DNA from: Capnocytophaga sp. oral taxon 863 str. F0517
Lineage (GTDB): Bacteria > Bacteroidota > Bacteroidia > Flavobacteriales > Flavobacteriaceae
DNA: 64,000 nucleotides
NCBI RefSeq assembly: GCF_000466425.1
Contig: NZ_KE992155.1
Coordinates: 47,716 to 111,715, forward strand
Direction of reading: 5' to 3'
A program made the translations under genes and the position numbers. Positions 1 to 7,808 of this stretch are shown in pieces; positions within the stretch are counted from its first letter, which is position 1, and each line of letters opens with the position of its first letter. The notes under the pieces are model-generated. The model was not told the origin of the DNA and ran no database searches. It worked only from the letters and a program-made list of their open reading frames with translations.

Positions 1-1107
1 TGTGTTTGCATCGGTACTATCTCTCAAAATGAAATAAGCACTTACCAATCCCATAGCTGCTGTTGCTACCAGTACATAAGGATTGGAAAGCATGGTTGCA
101 TTAAGGAGTTTTTGAGCTTTCTCTAATAACAAAAGCCCTTTATATTGGGCAAGTTGAGCGATAGTCCATCCCTTTGTAACTTCAGCATTAACAGCAACAA
201 CGGCACTATTTACAAGAATTGCGGTCCTGTACGTTCCATAGGTAGCTATAAGCCCCGCTATTACCTTACCCAAGGTTTGGTAATTCTCAACCAAGAAAGC
301 TACGCTTGAGATAGCCCCCGAAGCGATTCCCTCGGTAGCCTTGCCTATCTCGTTGAGCATATTATCAAAGTTATCTTCCAAGTTGGACAGCTGACCGCTT
401 AGGGTCTTACTCTGCTCTGCCATTAGGTTGTAGAATAGTCCGCCCTCGTCTGTCATACCCTTGATAACGGCTTGTACTTCAGCAAAGCCTATTTTCCCTG
501 CTGAAACCATGTCTTTGATTTCGGTTTCACTCTTACCTACGACCTTACTAAGCTCGGCAATGATAGGAATACCTGCATTCATGAACTGATAGAGATCATT
601 CGTCATTAACTTGCCTTGCGCTTTGACTTGCCCATATACGTGAATGAGTTGTCCCATAGGAACACCCAATCCAGCAGCTACATCACCCATACGGCGGAGG
701 GTCTCGGTTACTTCCTCGGCAGGAACTTGAAAAGCAAGCAAACGCTTAGCCCCCTCGGATACTTCTTGTAGTCCGAAAGGGGTTTTAGCTGCCAAATCAG
801 TCATTTGTGCCATTAGCTCGTTAGCTTTCTCCTTGCTCTTGAGCATAGTGCCAAAGGCAATTTCAAGCTGTTGAAACTGGGAGCGGACAGCTATAATCTT
901 TTGGGAAAACTCATAGGCTTTTGAGATGGTAAAGAATGCCATTGCCCCTTTGGCGAGGTTATTAATAGACTGTTGGAGCTTATCAGTCTCTTTTTGGGAG
1001 CTTTGCATGGAGTCTTTCATGAGCTTTTCCATGTCTTTTAGCCCTTCTTCTAACTTCTCAAGGCGCAAACGGGCTTCAAAATCTAAACTTCCGTTATCGT
1101 TGTTCAT
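1..1107 (-). CDS. phage tape measure protein (N-terminal part, runs off window)
   Basis: The reading frame is open from ATG at 1107 down to position 1, giving about 369 residues with no stop, so the gene continues to the left of the window. The N-terminus is a charged coiled coil (about residues 10-50). It is followed by the tape-measure N-terminal domain signature: a segment on keeping 'MGDVAAGLGVPMGQL' and 'GQVKAQGKLMTNDLYQ', then 'GIPIIAELSKVVGKS', as in TIGR02675-type proteins. A hydrophobic segment starts near residue 265. Tape measure proteins set tail length and act in genome ejection in siphoviruses. It is the last late gene seen and lies downstream of the lysis cassette rather than directly after the tail chaperone, which is the usual position. 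Confidence 0.9.
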   Translation of the reverse strand, partial: MNNDNGSLDFEARLRLEKLEEGLKDMEKLMKDSMQSSQKETDKLQQSINNLAKGAMAFFTISKAYEFSQKIIAVRSQFQQLEIAFGTMLKSKEKANELMAQMTDLAAKTPFGLQEVSEGAKRLLAFQVPAEEVTETLRRMGDVAAGLGVPMGQLIHVYGQVKAQGKLMTNDLYQFMNAGIPIIAELSKVVGKSETEIKDMVSAGKIGFAEVQAVIKGMTDEGGLFYNLMAEQSKTLSGQLSNLEDNFDNMLNEIGKATEGIASGAISSVAFLVENYQTLGKVIAGLIATYGTYRTAILVNSAVVAVNAEVTKGWTIAQLAQYKGLLLLEKAQKLLNATMLSNPYVLVATAAMGLVSAYFILRDSTDANT

Positions 1108-1129
1108 AATAATCTATGTTTTAAAATGT

Positions 1130-1156
1130 AAAAAAACGCCCCATTGCTGAGGCGTT
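1130..1156 (-). terminator. intrinsic terminator between spanin-like gene and tape measure gene
   Basis: On the minus strand AACGCC (1156-1151) pairs with GGCGTT (1140-1135) around a 10-nt loop and is followed by a run of T. It sits 9 bp after the stop of the spanin-like gene and 22 bp before the tape measure start, so tape measure expression needs read-through or another promoter. Confidence 0.7.
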
Positions 1157-1165
1157 GCACGCTAA

Positions 1166-1675
1166 TCAGCGTTTGAACCTAATAAATATTAACAATCCTA
1201 ATAGTAATGTGCTTGCTATAAGCCACCAAGGTAGGGCGCTAACTTGTTTTTGTGATTTTGTGGTTTGTCGATGCTCATGTACGATGGTGGCTTGTTGTTG
1301 GCTTGTGGTAGTGCTTTCTTGTATAATTGTATCCTCTTGGGTAAGGGCTTGGTTATTGTTCTGATTTATATGTATAGTCGCCTTACCCCCTCTTATAACG
1401 AGGGCTTCATTTGGGCCGTCTCTCATACGAGTAAAATAGAGATCTTTGGAATTACCCATTTCGTCTTTGTCACTCTCAAGGGTGATTTCATAGGATTGGG
1501 ATTGCTGAAGCTCAAAAGTGCTTACCTTTTGGGACTTTTCTACGTGTGAGGAGCTGTCTTTTACCTCCTTTCTTTCGCTCCGCTGCTCTTCTCTGTGCTC
1601 GGTTCGGCTTGATTTCTTGCTTTTGCAACCAATCAGCAACAAAAGGGCTAATAGTAAATACAAAATCTTTCTCAT
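1166..1675 (-). CDS. candidate unimolecular spanin (u-spanin)
   Basis: The 169-aa protein has two membrane anchors. At the N-terminus is a lipoprotein signal with lipobox L-I-G-C (Cys17). At the C-terminus is a transmembrane helix (about residues 147-166) ending in RFKR. Between them is a charged, Gln/Ser/Thr-rich periplasmic stretch with coiled-coil character. Residues after Cys17 are Lys/Ser, not the acidic surface-export signal of Bacteroidota lipoproteins, which fits an inner-leaflet outer-membrane anchor. This is the architecture of u-spanins such as phage T1 gp11, which join the two membranes in the last step of lysis. It follows the endolysin gene by 6 bp. Function is inferred from topology and position only. 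It could instead be an unrelated phage lipoprotein. Confidence 0.6.
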   Translation of the reverse strand: MRKILYLLLALLLLIGCKSKKSSRTEHREEQRSERKEVKDSSSHVEKSQKVSTFELQQSQSYEITLESDKDEMGNSKDLYFTRMRDGPNEALVIRGGKATIHINQNNNQALTQEDTIIQESTTTSQQQATIVHEHRQTTKSQKQVSALPWWLIASTLLLGLLIFIRFKR

Positions 1676-1681
1676 ACATAA

Positions 1682-2191
1682 CTATTTTACTTTTTCAATT
1701 TCTTTAATGAGTTCTTTGAGGCTCTCAGCATAGTTAGGAGCAGTGGCATAACCTGCCTTTGCTACTTCCTCGGCAAACTTGTAAGGGTTGGCTTTGACCT
1801 CCAACGCCTTGGCGTATCGCTTGTTCCTAAAAAAGAAATTAGCATGGTCTGTGAAACACTCCTCAGGGCTGTCATACTTCATAAACCAATCTCGTACGAT
1901 ATACAGGTATTTGCCGTCTGTACGTTTGGTGATACTAATCACTTCAGGGAATTTGCTATTTTCGTTAGGAGTAGTGAGTACCTCTGTAGTTCTTAGGAGT
2001 TGCTTTTTCTCTTTAGGTGTGCTCTTTAGGGCTTTTACCCCAAAAAACATATTCCCAGGGACACTCTTACCCCAACCGCTCTCTAACCCTGCTTGTGCCA
2101 AAATAAAGAGGGCGGATATACCTGTCTTTATCTCTGTGTCAAGTGCGAAATGCTTATACTTCTTGATAAATTCAATCTGTGTTTGGTTCAT
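1682..2191 (-). CDS. phage endolysin, glucosaminidase (GH73/FlgJ-like)
   Basis: The 169-aa protein contains the GH73 glucosaminidase core: 'LFILAQAGLESGWGKS' with the catalytic Glu in LESGWG, followed by 'GNMFFGVKA'. A conserved pattern near the C-terminus (AEEVAKAGYATAPNYAESL) completes the domain. It cleaves the glycan strand of peptidoglycan. There is no signal peptide, so export depends on the holin. The start overlaps the end of the holin gene by 20 bp and the spanin-like gene follows, so this is a lysis cassette. Confidence 0.85.
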   Translation of the reverse strand: MNQTQIEFIKKYKHFALDTEIKTGISALFILAQAGLESGWGKSVPGNMFFGVKALKSTPKEKKQLLRTTEVLTTPNENSKFPEVISITKRTDGKYLYIVRDWFMKYDSPEECFTDHANFFFRNKRYAKALEVKANPYKFAEEVAKAGYATAPNYAESLKELIKEIEKVK

Positions 2192-2654
2192 GGTCTTCTG
2201 TTTTAGGATTGTCGTTTTCTTTCATATAGTCGGATATAGCCTTAACTACGACTTCTAAATTGTCTCTATTGACTACAATTTTACTAATGGTTTGCCCTGC
2301 TTGGTCTAATCTCACCTTGTCTTCAGCTTTCTCATATATACTTTTGACCTCGATAAGGCAAAGGGCTATAGCGCCTATAAGGGTGATAAAAGGAAATAGC
2401 CATAGGGAATATTGGTAGTAGGCTTCCAAATACCAAATCGTACTCATCTGCATACAATCCACTATTGAGAGGGCAATCAGTACATTGTAATACTGGGCGA
2501 GCTTGCTCACGGTGCGCTTATAGCCGTAGGAAGTACGCATAACTCCCATTCGATGCGCCTTGCGAACACCGCTCCACAAGTCCGCCAAGATCATAACAAG
2601 TACTAAAGTGTAGATACCAAAGAGTATCCATAGGGTTACAAATATTTTTTCCAT
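2172..2654 (-). CDS. phage holin (Phage_holin_4-like)
   Basis: The 160-aa protein has an N-terminal transmembrane helix (about 5-26), then a basic loop with 'DLWSGVRKAHRMG', two or three more hydrophobic helices (about 55-80 and 85-105), and a charged C-terminal tail. This pattern, including the D-x-x-S/T-G-x-x-x-A motif after the first helix, is seen in the holin family 4 proteins of Bacteroides and Clostridium phages. It would permeabilise the inner membrane for the endolysin encoded next. The gene order holin-endolysin-spanin supports the call. Confidence 0.75.
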   Translation of the reverse strand: MEKIFVTLWILFGIYTLVLVMILADLWSGVRKAHRMGVMRTSYGYKRTVSKLAQYYNVLIALSIVDCMQMSTIWYLEAYYQYSLWLFPFITLIGAIALCLIEVKSIYEKAEDKVRLDQAGQTISKIVVNRDNLEVVVKAISDYMKENDNPKTEDHEPNTD

Positions 2655-2663
2655 TGAATAGTT

Positions 2664-3349
2664 TTAAGATTGATTGATTAATTTGTCTAATTCCTCGTTG
2701 TAGTCAGGGCTTTTATCAGTTACCACCTTGCCTTTGTCCTTGTCATCACTGTAGGAATATTCAGGGATTACGCTATTGTAAAGAAGCAAATTAGCAAAGG
2801 ATATTTCATACAAAGCCTCATGGATACTTACATTAGGATATTGTTTCAAAAACCCACCGACTATCGCCCAGAGGCTGTCGTTTCGCTCACTTTCCTTGTC
2901 GGTTTGAGCAGATTGGCTTCGTTTAGGAAAGTGATAAGCATAAAAAAATCGGTAGTCTGCATTTTTCCGAGTAGCTGAATGAATAATATCCCTGCTTCTT
3001 GAATACTCATTTGGTGGAGGATCTTATCAGTAAGCCTCTTTATTTGGCGTTCTTTGGGGTGTAGCCACTCCTTAAATCGTTTCCAAAGGGTAGGCTTTGG
3101 GTGTGATGCTCCAAGTATCATCAGGGCTAAGGCACGGGCAACATGTTTGCCGTGGGTAGCTTTCTGAAAGGCCTCGCCTACGGTCTTTTCTCGGTTGAGT
3201 TCCTCCATGGGTATATGGGCTATCTCTTGAGATACGAGTATCAGTGTGCCGAGGGTGGGTTGTGGTACTTGGTACTTTATCCCTGCTATGGTTACCTCTT
3301 CGGCTTGTTGCAATAGGGTTTGTGCTGTTTTTTGTTGAATATTGTCCAT
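2664..3349 (-). CDS. tail assembly chaperone, G-T fusion made by -1 frameshifting
   Basis: The upstream chaperone frame (start 3349) and a second frame (ending 2664) overlap. A run of seven T on the minus strand at 2948-2942, in phase T TTT TTT, is a canonical slippery heptamer. Slipping back one base there joins residues 1-136 of the first frame to 92 residues of the second, giving a 228-aa protein. The -1 frame is open from upstream of the heptamer to 2664, with no start codon needed. Only a TTG at 2849 could start it alone. G/GT frameshift products between tail tube and tape measure genes are a conserved feature of long-tailed phages. Here holin, endolysin and spanin lie between them and the tape measure. 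Confidence 0.75.
2861..3349 (-). CDS. tail assembly chaperone (G-type, unshifted product)
   Basis: The 162-aa, mostly helical protein follows the tail tube gene, where the G-type tail assembly chaperone normally sits. Such chaperones coat the tape measure protein during tail assembly. The N-terminus carries a short beta-type segment (TIAGIKYQVPQPTLGTL), followed by amphipathic helices. No enzyme motif is visible. The identification rests on position and on the -1 slippery site inside the gene (see the fusion entry). Without frameshifting, translation ends at 2861, 26 codons after the heptamer. Confidence 0.65.
   Translation of the reverse strand: MDNIQQKTAQTLLQQAEEVTIAGIKYQVPQPTLGTLILVSQEIAHIPMEELNREKTVGEAFQKATHGKHVARALALMILGASHPKPTLWKRFKEWLHPKERQIKRLTDKILHQMSIQEAGILFIQLLGKMQTTDFFMLITFLNEANLLKPTRKVSETTASGR
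2942..2948 (-). promoter_or_regulatory. -1 ribosomal frameshift slippery heptamer (T TTT TTT)
   Basis: Seven consecutive T on the coding (minus) strand fall exactly in the X XXY YYZ phase: GAT TTT TTT ATG in frame 0 becomes TTT TTT TAT in frame -1. Both decoded codons are Phe in either register, ideal for simultaneous slippage. Confidence 0.75.
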
Positions 3350-3362
3350 CTTTTTAGTGATT

Positions 3363-3412
3363 AACGATTAATGATTAGTGATTAATGCTCAAACTAAGCA
3401 CTAACCACTAAT
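3363..3412 (-). repeat. imperfect hairpin in the tail tube / chaperone spacer
   Basis: The 70-bp spacer contains ATTAGTG and TGCT facing AGCA and CACTAAT, forming an imperfect stem around a short loop. It has no strong T-run. Similar short ATTAGT/GTTAGT-rich spacers occur elsewhere in the late operon (near 6962, 12005 and 28445). Confidence 0.4.
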
Positions 3413-3419
3413 CAATGAA

Positions 3420-3869
3420 TTAATTGTACTGCTTGAGCATTTTCCCTGTCTTTGGTTTCAGAGCGGTAAAGGTGTATTTTATCTTACCTCCGTTCTCGCT
3501 ATCCCAAGTCCTTACTACGGACACGCTGGCACGGTCTATGATAAAGCCTTTGGCACTGGTGTTTTCAGGGGTAAGGCGTACCGCGTACTGGTCAAGGACA
3601 ATCCCGTCATTGTCGGGAATAGGAGCGGTTAGGTCGTCCGTCTCATAGATTTCAAATTCCAGCTTGTATTTGCTGACATTCTTACGAGTGGCGATCACCT
3701 CGCCGCCCTCTACTTTGGCTTCCTTGCTCTCTCCTTCTTCAGTTTCCAATTTGGTAGTGTTTTCCACTGGGGTAGGGAAAGCCTTCCAAACGGGTGTACT
3801 GGGCAAGTCGCCGTTTTCCAATTTTACATATTCTATTCCTGGTTTTCCCCAGCTTAAAATGTTTGCCAT
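3420..3869 (-). CDS. major tail tube protein
   Basis: The 149-aa protein begins 'MANILSWGKPGIEYVKL' and has alternating beta strands with acidic loops, ending in 'KIKYTFTALKPKTGKM'. This fits the tail tube proteins annotated in Bacteroides-group siphophages. It lies between the tail terminator candidate and the tail chaperone, the classic order. The predicted role is polymerisation into the hollow tail tube around the tape measure. No sheath gene is next to it, which fits a non-contractile tail. The call rests on size, composition and synteny. Confidence 0.7.
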   Translation of the reverse strand: MANILSWGKPGIEYVKLENGDLPSTPVWKAFPTPVENTTKLETEEGESKEAKVEGGEVIATRKNVSKYKLEFEIYETDDLTAPIPDNDGIVLDQYAVRLTPENTSAKGFIIDRASVSVVRTWDSENGGKIKYTFTALKPKTGKMLKQYN

Positions 3870-3881
3870 GTTTTAAGTGTT

Positions 3882-4283
3882 TTAATAGTTACTAAATCTT
3901 TTGTATCTGAGGGTGACATTAACCAAGGTTTGATTATCGTCTTCCTCAAAGCTATGAATGGTTTGTTCCTGATAAAAGCGATATTCATCAGTGATACGAG
4001 TTACTAAGCCACAGATAAAGGCTTCTATCTCCAAAATACGAGCAATGTTTTTTATTTTTTTCTGTGATCCTGCATTGATTTTAGGCACATAGAAGTTAAT
4101 ATTAACCTTTCCTTCTTGTATATCCTTATCAAGGCCTGTGAGAAAGCCTATAACACAATCCTCCTCAAAAGAGTTGTGTGGGCGGGTACCTTGCAAATAC
4201 ACTCCTCCACGGACAAAAGCGCCTATCTCGGTTTGGAAGGTGTCAAAGACATCCTTTTCTATCTGTGTGCCTCCTTTTTTCAT
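3882..4283 (-). CDS. putative tail terminator / tail completion protein
   Basis: The 133-aa protein has an alpha/beta pattern and ends in 'VNVTLRYKRF', a beta strand ending typical of small tail-terminator proteins. It overlaps the upstream gp10-like gene by 4 bp and precedes the tail tube gene by 12 bp. In HK97-type gene order the slot between head-tail connectors and tube holds the tail terminator. No motif proves this, so the function is inferred from order. Confidence 0.45.
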   Translation of the reverse strand: MKKGGTQIEKDVFDTFQTEIGAFVRGGVYLQGTRPHNSFEEDCVIGFLTGLDKDIQEGKVNINFYVPKINAGSQKKIKNIARILEIEAFICGLVTRITDEYRFYQEQTIHSFEEDDNQTLVNVTLRYKRFSNY

Positions 4284-4663
4284 GATCCATAGAGTTGTTT
4301 TAAGATGTTTTCAGCCATAAGCTCGGCACTGGAAAGCACATTATAGCCTTTAGCTTCTACATAGGCAGCGTAATTCATTCCTGCTACCACAATCAGCACC
4401 AAGCCTTTGGGATATTTGGCTTTGATTTTCTCAATCTGTTCTTTGTTATGTTTATTTATATTCCCTTGAGATTGTACCACGCCGTCCAATAGCACCACAT
4501 AAGCTACGGAGCTTCTAAGGTTACCCGTCCTATCGGTATAGGAGCCATTATCTCTGGATTCAGTGATACAGCGTTCGCCTACCTCTATAAATTTTTGAGT
4601 GGCTGCCTTGATATACTGCTCCTTGATTCTGTCAAAGGCAATGTTTAGCTTTCCTTCTATCAT
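4280..4663 (-). CDS. HK97 gp10-like neck/tail completion protein
   Basis: The 127-aa protein contains 'YTDRTGNLRSSVAYVV' and 'GMNYAAYVEAKGYNVL', the two signature segments of HK97 gp10-like proteins (the G-N-L-R-S/R-S turn and the Y-A-x-Y-V-E strand). These proteins are tail-completion or neck factors that help join tail to head. It overlaps its neighbours by one and four bases, indicating translational coupling within the head-tail joining block. Confidence 0.75.
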   Translation of the reverse strand: MIEGKLNIAFDRIKEQYIKAATQKFIEVGERCITESRDNGSYTDRTGNLRSSVAYVVLLDGVVQSQGNINKHNKEQIEKIKAKYPKGLVLIVVAGMNYAAYVEAKGYNVLSSAELMAENILKQLYGS

Positions 4664-4983
4664 TATACCATGATTTTAGTTCGTCCTACCCTATCGGCAT
4701 GCTCTATGCTCTGCACTTCAAATTCGCCTAATTGCTCTCCTTTGCCGCTTATAAGCCGTACCCTTTTGGCATTGAAAATATGTAGCCCATAGTCAAACCA
4801 TACTGTATAGCTGCTTTGGGTAAAAGTACTATCCTTGAAAGTACCCCGCTGATTATAGGTATTGGCCACAATATGACAAGGAATAGGATCCTCCCATTGA
4901 AGGGTAGCCTCTTGAGGAATACCTCCTACCAAGCCGCCGCCTGTGGTGGTCTGTATCTGCAATGTGCCATTGTCTAATATCAT
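4663..4983 (-). CDS. putative head closure / stopper protein
   Basis: The 106-aa, beta-rich protein is predicted from strands such as 'QSSYTVWFDYGLHIFNAKRVRLIS' and 'EFEVQSIEHADRVGRTKIMV'. The size and order (adaptor, this, gp10-like) match head-closure (stopper) proteins of siphophages. No specific motif is recognised. The 1-bp overlap with the next gene shows coupling. Confidence 0.45.
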   Translation of the reverse strand: MILDNGTLQIQTTTGGGLVGGIPQEATLQWEDPIPCHIVANTYNQRGTFKDSTFTQSSYTVWFDYGLHIFNAKRVRLISGKGEQLGEFEVQSIEHADRVGRTKIMV

Positions 4984-5288
4984 CGGAATATGACTTTAGG
5001 TTTCTTACTCAGTTCGTCCTTGAGACCTAACCGCTTACACTCATTGCTGTAGAAAGCAATTATATCGTCTTTGCTGGCCCTTGCGAGGCTGGTTCCTCCT
5101 TCTGATATAGAACTGGGACGTAAGAGGATTTGTGGAATAAAGCGGATAAAGGCTATATACAAGTTTCTTTGCTCCTCTGCGGTGGCTTCACCTGACAAAT
5201 CAGGAATACCTAAGTCTAAAAGGTCTGCCTCAGTGAGAGAAAGCCCCAATGAGGCAAACCTTTGACGGAAATAATCCTTTTTAGTCAT
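4980..5288 (-). CDS. putative head-tail adaptor protein
   Basis: The 102-aa helical protein comes directly after the capsid gene. The pattern 'FASLGLSLTEADLLDLGI' resembles the N-terminal helix of gp6-type adaptor proteins that bind the portal ring. It overlaps the next gene by 4 bp. The function is inferred from order and helical content. Confidence 0.45.
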   Translation of the reverse strand: MTKKDYFRQRFASLGLSLTEADLLDLGIPDLSGEATAEEQRNLYIAFIRFIPQILLRPSSISEGGTSLARASKDDIIAFYSNECKRLGLKDELSKKPKVIFR

Positions 5289-5289
5289 A

Positions 5290-6363
5290 TTAACCCATGT
5301 TAGAGGTGTTAATCACAACCATGCTCTGTGGAGCAGCAAAGCTCGGCATCCACTCACAACCATACTCGATAAAGCGACCTTCTTCAGTACGCTGTGTGGT
5401 GATGTAGTGCCCGCCTTCCAATACGGTATAGGTTTTGTTAGGCACACGGTCAGTAAGCTCGTAAGGCTCGTGCCACATCATCTTTCCAAGTTTGGCAGTA
5501 GGAAGCAAGGCAATACGCTCATCTGCAAAGATGTTAGTCGTTGTGCCATCCTCTTTCACTACATAATCCTCCACGATACGAATTGGAGGCAATCCTATAC
5601 CTGTTAAGAGTTGATTTGCCATAGCCTCGGTGATAATACCTCCTGATACGCCAATTTGTGCGCTACCTAATACCATTTTGTAGGTGTCCTTGAACTCATT
5701 GGAGGCAATTACACGCTTGTTGAAAGTGGTACGTGTCATTTCCATAGCCGCAAAAACACCTACCTTGGTACGAGTTTCATTGACTATTTTTTGCAAATAG
5801 CTAATGAATTTGGTTTTCTCAGCGGAGGTTGGGTCAAACTTCATCACGGGCAATTCCATGTCAATAAGAGAGACCCCTTCCTTGTTGTCGTCCAACTTAA
5901 CCTCTCCCTTACCCGTGGAAATAAGTTGCCCTACCAAATAATCCATACGCTTGTGAGGAGCCAGCGTACATTGACGAATATCGTCGGCTAAGAAGTTGAT
6001 GATCTCATTCATCACCGCAGCTTGTCCTGCTCCTGCTTGGTTGTATTTGTCTGTGAGCTGCTTGATGATACTAAGGCGCTCGTTGTCCAACTGAAAGGAG
6101 TTCCCCAAGTCAGCCACCTCACCTGTGCCACTACCGAGGGTTCTTCGCTCACGGATAGGCTTGCCTGAGTTCTTGTCAATCACAGACCCCATTACCACTC
6201 CTGTAACGGTGCCGATGTAGGTTTTGAATAGGCGTGCTTTGGTCTCCTCAAAGTCCAAATATCGCTTCCATACCACCGTATCGGCAGCGGTCTGTATTAC
6301 CCTATTAATCACCGCTCTGATGATTTGAGGGCTGTTAAAGAGCTTTTCTAAAGTTAAAATCAT
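5290..6363 (-). CDS. major capsid protein
   Basis: The 357-aa protein contains features of gpE-like major capsid proteins: an N-terminal extended arm and a 'FEETKARLFKTYIGTVTG' segment; a region 'SLIDMELPVMKFDPTSAEKTKFISYL'; and a C-terminal part 'GLPPIRIVEDYVVKEDGTT...IALLPTAKLGKMMW', in which the bound-epitope-like strand and 'ERIALLP' are typical of this family. Its position after scaffold and decoration genes and before connectors supports the role. It forms the icosahedral shell. Confidence 0.85.
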   Translation of the reverse strand: MILTLEKLFNSPQIIRAVINRVIQTAADTVVWKRYLDFEETKARLFKTYIGTVTGVVMGSVIDKNSGKPIRERRTLGSGTGEVADLGNSFQLDNERLSIIKQLTDKYNQAGAGQAAVMNEIINFLADDIRQCTLAPHKRMDYLVGQLISTGKGEVKLDDNKEGVSLIDMELPVMKFDPTSAEKTKFISYLQKIVNETRTKVGVFAAMEMTRTTFNKRVIASNEFKDTYKMVLGSAQIGVSGGIITEAMANQLLTGIGLPPIRIVEDYVVKEDGTTTNIFADERIALLPTAKLGKMMWHEPYELTDRVPNKTYTVLEGGHYITTQRTEEGRFIEYGCEWMPSFAAPQSMVVINTSNMG

Positions 6364-6377
6364 TGTTCTACTGGTTT

Positions 6378-6953
6378 TTAGATAAACATAAATCTTGCTC
6401 CAAGGGTCTCCTTATCCTTATCGGATACAGGTACATAGAGCTTGTTGGTTTGGATTTCATACGCCTGACCCAAAGCGGTAACAGTTGCCCCTGCTTCCTT
6501 CTTCACTCTCGCATAGTTAAGGAAATTAGCAGGGTTTTTGACTTCCTTCCCATTAGCAGTTTTAGCCTCAAAGAGGACATCACCATCTTTTACGTCAGCA
6601 ATGGTAGCTGACAAGGTAAGAGTGTCATAATCGGCATTGGTAGTGTCGATGGCTGAAATGGTTGCGCCATTAGTGCCATTACCAAGGTGCATATTTACTT
6701 TGGCAAAGCTCCCTTTCTGTACCTTGAGTGTAGTGGCATTAATCGCTTCCACGGCTTTTACGGACTTGGATACTTTGGCCGTGCGTGTCTTAAAATCTAC
6801 CGCTAAGGGGGCTAAGACAGGGATATATTGTCCGTCATCTATATCGCTATCGTCAATATTGAACCCTCCTGCTAAGCGGTAGCCTGATTTTACGTTGTAG
6901 AGTTCTTTCTCTACCTCTTGACCCTTAAGGTCATACTTAATTCCTGCTGGCAT
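6378..6953 (-). CDS. head decoration / head fibre protein
   Basis: The 191-aa protein has an N-terminal arm rich in Gly and Asp, then a beta-rich middle (residues about 55-120, many T/A/V) and ends 'KETLGARFMFI'. It lies between scaffold and capsid genes, the place of decoration proteins in Bacteroides-group phages. It would bind the outside of the capsid. Two TLS-like Thr/Ala-rich stretches suggest an exposed beta domain. Function is inferred from synteny and composition. Confidence 0.55.
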   Translation of the reverse strand: MPAGIKYDLKGQEVEKELYNVKSGYRLAGGFNIDDSDIDDGQYIPVLAPLAVDFKTRTAKVSKSVKAVEAINATTLKVQKGSFAKVNMHLGNGTNGATISAIDTTNADYDTLTLSATIADVKDGDVLFEAKTANGKEVKNPANFLNYARVKKEAGATVTALGQAYEIQTNKLYVPVSDKDKETLGARFMFI

Positions 6954-6976
6954 CTTTTTTAATGATTAGTGGTTTG

Positions 6977-7642
6977 TCACTTGTTACTTGTCGTTAGTTT
7001 CTCGGTTTCTTGCTCAATGAGATTAGCAATAGCCTCTTCTTCTTTCTGTGGATCATCAGGGGTATCAGGCGCCTTGGAGTAAGAAAATCCACGTGCTGAA
7101 AGCTCTTGCTCTTGCTTGCCAAAACCCTCTGTCACGGCATTAGCTAAGGTCTCCACCGCAGAAATATCAGCAAAATCACGCCCCACGAGTGAATGTGAAT
7201 AGTAGCTTTCTGGGATATTCTTCTCTTTCATCAGCCTTACAAATTGCTCCTTAAGGCTCTCGGCTGTTTTGCCTTTTTGGAACTCTGCAAAGCTATTCTG
7301 CAAGGTATTGAGTTTCTCAATAATTGCATTCATTTCAGCATTGCCCTGATTGCCCGCAGATGGAGCAGGAGTAGGTTCGTTGCTTTTCTCTGCTTTCGCT
7401 TTCCAATCGTCCGCCTCCTTCTTGTACTTTTCGCTTTCAGCCTTGAAAGTATTGACCCGATTATCAGCATAAGATTGGAATAACTTAAGCATAGCCTCAG
7501 CCCCCGCAGTGGCAGGTTCTACTTGGCTTTCTTCTGTTACGTAAGCACTCAAGTTAGCCGCCACTCCCTCAAGCACTTGCCCGCTCAACCCTAAGTGGTT
7601 ATACTTAGTTTTGAGTAATTGTAGAATTTTTTCTTTGAACAT
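6977..7642 (-). CDS. capsid scaffold protein
   Basis: The 221-aa protein is a nearly continuous helix, with a long coiled coil at about 75-110 (FKAESEKYKKEADDWKAKAE), a Gly/Pro/Ala hinge, and further helices; the C-terminal third is acidic. These are scaffold features. The start is placed at ATG 7642. A longer frame to 7666 exists, but its ATG overlaps the -7 promoter box, so it cannot be on the transcript. It is the first gene of the capsid operon. Confidence 0.7.
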   Translation of the reverse strand: MFKEKILQLLKTKYNHLGLSGQVLEGVAANLSAYVTEESQVEPATAGAEAMLKLFQSYADNRVNTFKAESEKYKKEADDWKAKAEKSNEPTPAPSAGNQGNAEMNAIIEKLNTLQNSFAEFQKGKTAESLKEQFVRLMKEKNIPESYYSHSLVGRDFADISAVETLANAVTEGFGKQEQELSARGFSYSKAPDTPDDPQKEEEAIANLIEQETEKLTTSNK

Positions 7643-7662
7643 AAAAAACGATATTATTATAT

Positions 7663-7741
7663 GCAAAGGTACGCAAGGACTTGTAAATAAGCTCTATAGT
7701 GGTTTGTGTAATGTTTGTATTTTCTTTGTGTTTTTTTTGTT
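7663..7741 (-). promoter_or_regulatory. late promoter A with upstream conserved 28-bp block
   Basis: On the minus strand the -7 box TACCTTTGC lies at 7671-7663, 21 bp upstream of the scaffold start. No TTG is present at the -33 position. A 28-bp block at 7741-7714 is identical to one at 21287-21260, and the distance from block to -7 box is the same in both (43 bp). A promoter missing its -33 box but carrying a fixed upstream block suggests activation by a phage-encoded factor. Confidence 0.7.
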
Positions 7742-7808
7742 TTTTTCTTTGTCTTTTCTATTAAGAAAAGTTTAACCACATCAAAGAGTGAAAAAGTAAT
7801 ATATTTTA

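Noticed and set aside
2664..2849. Independent 61-aa gene starting with TTG
   Set aside because: The frame is open far upstream and is better explained as the -1 frameshift extension of the tail chaperone.
3363..3412. CRISPR-like or attachment repeat from ATTAGT/GTTAGT spacers
   Set aside because: Copies are short, imperfect and irregularly spaced; no CRISPR repeat-spacer pattern or Cas gene is present anywhere in the window.
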